Positions 59,627 through 64,000 of a DNA stretch of 64,000 nucleotides are shown piece after piece. The notes under the pieces were generated by a model. It was not told the DNA's origin and made no database searches. It saw only the letters and a list, made by a program, of their open reading frames with translations. The translations under genes and the position numbers were made by a program. Every line of letters starts with the position of its first letter. Position 1 is the first letter of the stretch. The DNA comes from Nitrosomonas aestuarii (GTDB taxonomy: Bacteria > Pseudomonadota > Gammaproteobacteria > Burkholderiales > Nitrosomonadaceae), in NCBI RefSeq assembly GCF_003046585.1, contig NZ_QAAE01000009.1:1-64000 (forward strand). Reading direction: 5' to 3'.

Positions 59627-60144
59627 TCGAAGAGCCTGCTCTTGGTTTTGGATTTAATGTTGGGAGCTCTTCGTCCAATGAAACTGAAACGTCTCTTTCT
59701 CTTCGAATTAAACAGCTCATGGACTCTCAGCCCTTTGCAGTGTTGTGTACACAAGGAGAGCAGCAGCCCTATGGGTCTCTTGTGGCATATTCGATGACTG
59801 ACGATTTGACCGCAGTTGTCTTCGCCACTCCTGTCACAACAAGAAAATTTAAACTTCTGAACCAAAATGATCGGGTAGCACTTTTGATCGATAATCGATG
59901 TCAGCATCATGACAATATGATGAATGTGAGAGCCGTCACGGCGACAGGGTTTGCCAAACAAGTTGAAAGCGATAAAGAGTTCAAGTTTTGGTCAAGATTA
60001 TTAACAGTTCGCCATAGCAATCTTTCCAATTTTGTCCACTCACCCACTGTCGCTCTCTTTTCTGTCGACATCGCCAGGTATTTTCACGTTGAACGTTTTC
60101 AGGAGGTTCAACAATGGATTCCTCAAAGAATAATACCTGGATAG
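59623..60144 (+). CDS. FMN-binding split-barrel protein (pyridoxamine 5-phosphate oxidase-like)
   Basis: A 173-residue protein of the pyridoxamine-phosphate-oxidase-like split-barrel group. SLRIKQLMDSQPFAVLCTQG and PYGSLVAYSMTDDLTAVVF are followed by TRKFKLLNQNDRVALLIDNR, the usual order of strands and the flavin-phosphate-binding TRK. It may bind FMN, F420 or haem; which one is not visible. Its start overlaps the upstream remnant (ATGA) and its end overlaps the phosphotransferase gene by 31 bases, so the two are strongly coupled. Confidence 0.85.
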   Translation: MIEEPALGFGFNVGSSSSNETETSLSLRIKQLMDSQPFAVLCTQGEQQPYGSLVAYSMTDDLTAVVFATPVTTRKFKLLNQNDRVALLIDNRCQHHDNMMNVRAVTATGFAKQVESDKEFKFWSRLLTVRHSNLSNFVHSPTVALFSVDIARYFHVERFQEVQQWIPQRIIPG

Positions 60145-62399
60145 TTTCTCTTGGTGATGCTCCAGGCCTTGATGTCAAGATGGTTGGGGGTAAAGCGGCT
60201 TCTCTTACAAGAATGATTTCCGCGGGTATTCATGTTCCATCTGGTTTTTGCATAACAGTAACTGCCTATGAATACTTTCTTGCTCAATCAGACCTGCAAA
60301 GTGTTATTCAACTTGAATTGGGACGAAAATTGCTGGATAAAATGCGCTGGGAGGAAATTTGGGACGCGGCTTTGCGAATCCGGTCAGCTTTTTTGAATGC
60401 TCCTCTTCCCTCCGATCTTGCACAAGCGATTTATGGGGCGTTACGTCAGCTTCATCCTCAGACTCGCCTCGCCGTAAGATCTTCGGCTCCTGGTGAGGAT
60501 TCCGCTCAACGTTCTTTCGCAGGTCTTCATGAATCTATCACCAATGTTCGAAGCGAGGAATCGGTGATGCGTGCGGTGAAAACGGTGTGGGCATCACTTT
60601 GGTCTGATGCTGCTTTGCTATATCGAAGGGAACTGGCTCTTGATCCAATTAGGAGTCGCATGGCAGTCATTGTTCAGGAAATGATACCCGCCAAAACTGC
60701 CGGAGTGGTATTTGGGCGTGATCCACGAAACCAATCTGCAGACAAAGAAATCGTGGAGGCGGTCCCCGGTGCATGCTCGAATTTGGTTGACGGTATTTTG
60801 GAACCTGATCGTTGGATACTCCAACGGAGTTCAGGTCTGGTGCTTGAATGGGTGGCCGGTAAACGAAATAGCGAACAGCATGATTTGCCCCTGTTGACTG
60901 ATTCCGCCCTCCAGACGCTTCATGACAGGCTTGGGCAAGTGGAGAAATTGTTTGGATGGCCACCGGACATGGAATGGGCAGAACAAGGTGATGTGTTGTC
61001 AATTCTACAGGCTCGCCCTATTACATCTGGTCTGTCCTCGGCCTCTCAATCGGATGAGCGTCGGTGGTACTTGACCCTTCGCCCGAAATTGCCACAACTT
61101 AGTCGTTTGGCTAAGAAAGTTTTGGAAACATTGATTCCTGAACTTGAACGCCTTGGACTACAGTTGGCTAGGGAGAACATTGAGAAGATGGGTGACTGTG
61201 ATCTTGCGGGTTGCATCGAAAAGAGATTTACTACACTCATGCACTGGAGGGAAGTCTATAGAGAAGCGTTTATCCCGCTTGCTCATGGCGTTCGGTATTT
61301 AGGTGCTTACTACAATGATGCGCTGCAACCACAAGATCCTTATGAATTTACGATCCTTCTCAAGGGGCAGGATTTTCTTGCCTTACGCCGGAACACTGCT
61401 CTGCAGAACCTTGCACAACATGTTCAGAAAAACCAATCGCTTCTGAAGAAATTGGAGGAATGTGCTAAAGATCGTTCATGTACCTCATTCAAGTCTTGGC
61501 AGAGACTAAAAGTGCAAATCTCTGAGATACAAGGGGGAGCCGATTTTCTGGTACATTTCGAGCAATTTCTTTTTTCCTTTATGGACACGACCTACAATGG
61601 TGAACGTCTCCTTGATCGTCCGGATTCTTTGTTCAATCTGATATGTCAGGTTGGGACAATCGCGAGGAACGGAGTAGTGCAGGTGCAGCATGAAAAAACC
61701 AAAGCCAAGACGCTTCAACGGCGATTGATGGAAGCAGTAGGTGTGTCGCGCGAGGATGAAGCCCGGGAGGTCCTTGCCTTAGGTCAATTAAGCTGGCGTC
61801 TCCGTGACGATGACAATATTCTTTTGGGACGCATTGAAAGCCAGTTCCTTCGAGCGTTGCACCTTGGCGTCAAACGGTTACGCAAAGCCGGACGGTTGAC
61901 CGGGAAAGATTCAGGTGAGAAATCTGCATCCTTGGTTGCTCAAGCACTTCGAGATTGTCAACACGCCCCCATTCATTTTGCCGACGATAAACCGGAAGTC
62001 ATTGAGCGTTACACGAACAGGACTGATAAGCCAAGGCAGCTTATCGGGCAACCGGCTTCTCCAGGTTTGGCAGAAGGGCTTGCATGTGTCGTGAATGGCA
62101 TCGAAGATTTTCGTGATTTTCAACGTGGCGACATTTTGGTTTGTGAATCAATACAGCCGACCATGACCCATCTGGTTTTACTGGCTTCAGCAATTGTAGA
62201 ACAACGAGGAGGTATGTTGATTCACGGTGCGATTATTGCGCGTGAGCTTGGCATTCCTTGTGTCAATGGCATTCACAGCGCAACGAAGTGCATTAGTTCT
62301 GGTGAACAATTGACGGTGGACGGGTACTTGGGAATTGTGACACTGGGTGCTCCAGATTTCGAATTGGAAAACCATGCCTTTGCTAAGCACATTGATTAA
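60114..62399 (+). CDS. PEP-synthase/rifampin-phosphotransferase-like protein
   Basis: A 761-residue protein in three parts. The ATP-binding PPDK-N domain (about 1-305) has VGGKAASLTRM at 24, AVRSSAPGEDS at 120 and MEWAEQGDVLSILQARPIT at 286. The middle (about 310-640) is helical, with LRDDDNILLGRIES near 563, and is the part likely to bind substrate. The C-terminal swivelling phosphohistidine domain has QPASPGLAEG at 646 and His704 in GGMLIHGAIIARELGIP. The HGA form and domain order resemble rifampin phosphotransferase more than PpsA, but the middle is shorter. It would transfer phosphate from ATP through His704 to an unknown acceptor. The coupled flavin-type partner is unusual. Confidence 0.85.
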   Translation: MDSSKNNTWIVSLGDAPGLDVKMVGGKAASLTRMISAGIHVPSGFCITVTAYEYFLAQSDLQSVIQLELGRKLLDKMRWEEIWDAALRIRSAFLNAPLPSDLAQAIYGALRQLHPQTRLAVRSSAPGEDSAQRSFAGLHESITNVRSEESVMRAVKTVWASLWSDAALLYRRELALDPIRSRMAVIVQEMIPAKTAGVVFGRDPRNQSADKEIVEAVPGACSNLVDGILEPDRWILQRSSGLVLEWVAGKRNSEQHDLPLLTDSALQTLHDRLGQVEKLFGWPPDMEWAEQGDVLSILQARPITSGLSSASQSDERRWYLTLRPKLPQLSRLAKKVLETLIPELERLGLQLARENIEKMGDCDLAGCIEKRFTTLMHWREVYREAFIPLAHGVRYLGAYYNDALQPQDPYEFTILLKGQDFLALRRNTALQNLAQHVQKNQSLLKKLEECAKDRSCTSFKSWQRLKVQISEIQGGADFLVHFEQFLFSFMDTTYNGERLLDRPDSLFNLICQVGTIARNGVVQVQHEKTKAKTLQRRLMEAVGVSREDEAREVLALGQLSWRLRDDDNILLGRIESQFLRALHLGVKRLRKAGRLTGKDSGEKSASLVAQALRDCQHAPIHFADDKPEVIERYTNRTDKPRQLIGQPASPGLAEGLACVVNGIEDFRDFQRGDILVCESIQPTMTHLVLLASAIVEQRGGMLIHGAIIARELGIPCVNGIHSATKCISSGEQLTVDGYLGIVTLGAPDFELENHAFAKHID

Positions 62400-62574
62400 A
62401 TTAAGATCAAAATCAAAATTCGATAGTCTGAACATTCTGCAAATGTAAAATATTATGGTGCGGATATATTCAATATATTTTTGAAATTTTTTACAGTTTT
62501 GACTATTTATGAGCGATGCTGATCATCCCTGATTTTCCTGAACTGTAAATCTAGTAATTGCTATATACGGCCAG
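62400..62574. other. Spacer after the phosphotransferase gene
   Basis: AT-rich with no gene seen. It leads into the right-hand direct repeat. Confidence 0.35.
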
Positions 62575-62675
62575 TTGAGTGTATCTCATTTGACATTCTG
62601 CTTAAACGAATAAAATGATCAAATATAACACTCAGGCGCATAACCCAGAAAATTGCACTTATGATACGAGTCCAA
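62575..62675 (+). repeat. Direct repeat, right copy, flanking the phosphotransferase island
   Basis: TGTATCTCATTTGACAT, ATCAAATATA, CCAGAAAATTGCACTTAT and GAGTCCA repeat the blocks of 58753-58860 in the same order and orientation, with diverged sequence between them. The two copies are about 3.8 kb apart. Confidence 0.6.
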
Positions 62676-63019
62676 AGCAGGAGAAGTTGTCGTGTATGTT
62701 TTTAGTTATTGGAATCAAGCAAGTATATAAATAATAGGTTTGTGTGCTTCTTTTCTTTGCTTTCTTTTTTGCACGTTTCATGTATAAACTTTTCTGAGGG
62801 ACAAACTGACTGACCTCGCGCCATACAGGTAATCGATTCAGATCGGCGGAGCATATATTGCAATACACTAACTTCAAGCGAGACTGTGTCATATACGGAC
62901 ATCGTGAGTAGCCAATTCATATGCTTTTTCTTTATTCGTTTAATTTCTAGTAATCAGTATGTTGGAACTTTTTTCTCAAGTAAATGCAGCAGCTATGATT
63001 TATTTTACAAGGTATTTGA
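62676..63019. other. Non-coding spacer before the HD-GYP gene
   Basis: Minus-strand frames at 62659-62920 are lysine-rich, overlap each other and lack ribosome sites; they are not called. An ACAAGG near 63008 is the likely ribosome site for the next gene. No RNA gene is recognised. Confidence 0.4.
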
Positions 63020-64000
63020 ATGCAGTACAGTAACTCCATATTCAAAATAAGAGTTCGAGATTTGAGGTTTGGCATGTATGTCAGTCAACTTGACCGCCCC
63101 TGGTTGGAAACACCTTACGCTATTCAGGGAATTTCTATTAAAACCATGGAGGATATATTAGCGCTTGAACGTTATTGTGTGTTCGTTTATGTCGACCTCA
63201 ACAAGAGTGATCCCCATATTGTCAAAAAATATAGCCCCGGTGCATCAGGTGCTGTGAAAATCCAGGAAACAGTCAAAGTAGCTAAAGGCATCTATCAAAC
63301 ACCAAGAGCTGTGACCGAGAAAACACCGTTTCATGGTGGCCAGGTTTATGCAGATACGCGTACGGTAGAAGAAGAGCTTCCCGTTGCTAACCAAGTGCAT
63401 CATATTGCACTGGATGTTATTAAAGAAATTAAAACAAACTTTGAACGCAGCGACACGCTTGAAGTGCGTGATGCGCGTAATGCTGTCTATGCAATGAGTG
63501 ACAGTATTGTCAGAAACCCTGATGCGATGCTCCTACTCGCGCAACTCAAGTCGTCAGGTGAATTGCTTTACGATAGCGCTGTAAATAATTCAATTCTATT
63601 ACTTGCTTTCGGGCGGCATCTTGGCCTGCCGCGTGCAGAGTTATCCTTGCTGGGTCTGGGTGGGCTGTTAATGGATGTCGGAAAATTACGAATACCTTCA
63701 GAAATAGTAACAGCAACAGATTTTCTGGGACCGGAAGAACTTAATCTCTTGAAAAAACACGTGAGATACGGTGAAGAAATTATCAAACAATCAGGTGATA
63801 TTCCTGCAACAGTATTTGATATTGTTTCGCAGCATCATGAACGTGAGGACGGCAGCGGCTATCCGCGCGGATTGAATGCCAATCAGCTGAATACTTATTC
63901 ACGAATGGCTGCAATTGTTGACAGCTACCAGGAGCTTGCCAGATTGCAACCACACTCACCGGCAACAAGAACGTTTCAGATATTTAATCAGCTCAAGGAA
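63020..64000 (+). CDS. DUF3391/HD-GYP domain protein, degenerate, partial
   Basis: Open from the ATG at 63020 to the window end (327 codons seen). The DUF3391 N-terminal domain (about 8-130, VRDLRFGMYVSQLDRPW) is followed by an HD-GYP domain from about 180. HHE (272-274) and DGSGYPRGL (278 onward) are intact. The HD pair is replaced by Met218-Asp219 (GGLLMDVGK), the expected first His appears as Asp185, and the late Asp pair reads D301...Q304. With these ligands gone, phosphodiesterase activity is doubtful, and a c-di-GMP-binding or scaffold role is more likely. The C-terminus lies outside the window. Confidence 0.88.
   Translation, partial: MQYSNSIFKIRVRDLRFGMYVSQLDRPWLETPYAIQGISIKTMEDILALERYCVFVYVDLNKSDPHIVKKYSPGASGAVKIQETVKVAKGIYQTPRAVTEKTPFHGGQVYADTRTVEEELPVANQVHHIALDVIKEIKTNFERSDTLEVRDARNAVYAMSDSIVRNPDAMLLLAQLKSSGELLYDSAVNNSILLLAFGRHLGLPRAELSLLGLGGLLMDVGKLRIPSEIVTATDFLGPEELNLLKKHVRYGEEIIKQSGDIPATVFDIVSQHHEREDGSGYPRGLNANQLNTYSRMAAIVDSYQELARLQPHSPATRTFQIFNQLKE

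Noticed and set aside
62659-62920. Two overlapping lysine-rich minus-strand frames
   Set aside because: They shadow each other, lack ribosome sites and sit in a repeat-rich spacer.

Overview
The window reads as chromosomal DNA from a Nitrosomonas-like betaproteobacterium. This is inferred from gene content: a dapF-DUF484-xerC-hslVU block, a WbpM/WbpL-type polysaccharide locus, PEP-CTERM surface proteins, a protoglobin, DevBCA and MacAB-type exporters, and several dispersed non-coding repeats. No ammonia-oxidation gene, rRNA, tRNA or CRISPR array is visible, so the genus is a best guess. The sequence is mostly dense housekeeping DNA, with accessory or decaying patches at about 21.0-24.1, 26.2-26.5, 49.0-51.4 and 58.4-63.0 kb.

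Region by region. 0.3-7.3 kb: an unknown acidic protein, lytic transglycosylase MltA, a 37-residue membrane peptide, a Nif3-like metalloprotein, a DegS-like periplasmic protease, a large transporter and a candidate small RNA. 7.3-12.4 kb (minus): hslU, hslV, xerC, DUF484, dapF and a GNAT acetyltransferase. 12.6-16.7 kb (minus): a DevBCA-type exporter and a REC-EAL c-di-GMP phosphodiesterase. 17.0-20.8 kb: ADP-ribose pyrophosphatase, an NfeD-type membrane protease with its slipin partner, and an MscS channel. 21-28.4 kb (minus): a vanadium haloperoxidase, a small secreted protein, ExoD, and a MacAB-type exporter whose ATPase and permease genes are separated by a repeat.

29.0-38.9 kb: a class V (serine/alanine-glyoxylate) aminotransferase, a WecA/WbpL-type glycosyl-phosphate transferase, a WbpM-type dehydratase, an ABC-type protein with destroyed ATPase motifs, rmlA, rmlC, radA and a ceramidase-like membrane protein. 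39-48.9 kb: a glycine-zipper protein, protoglobin, nadB, a possible haem membrane protein with a His/Met-rich periplasmic partner, a GAF-GGDEF diguanylate cyclase, leuS and a DUF4156 lipoprotein. 49.3-51.4 kb: a PEP-CTERM protein, a transposase fossil and a probable broken PEP-CTERM gene. 51.4-58.3 kb (minus): a complete moxR-DUF58-DUF4381-batA-batB/C-batD operon.

58.7-62.7 kb is the most unusual stretch. Two similar roughly 100 bp direct repeats bracket a decayed gene with an FtsH-like tail, an FMN-binding split-barrel protein and a 761-residue phosphotransferase related to PEP synthase and rifampin phosphotransferase. The three are translationally coupled. The window ends inside a DUF3391/HD-GYP gene whose phosphodiesterase metal ligands are largely lost.

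Recurring themes are cell-envelope and surface-polysaccharide work (MltA, ExoD, the WbpM/Rml locus, the Bat operon, PEP-CTERM) and c-di-GMP signalling (one EAL, one GGDEF and one degenerate HD-GYP protein).
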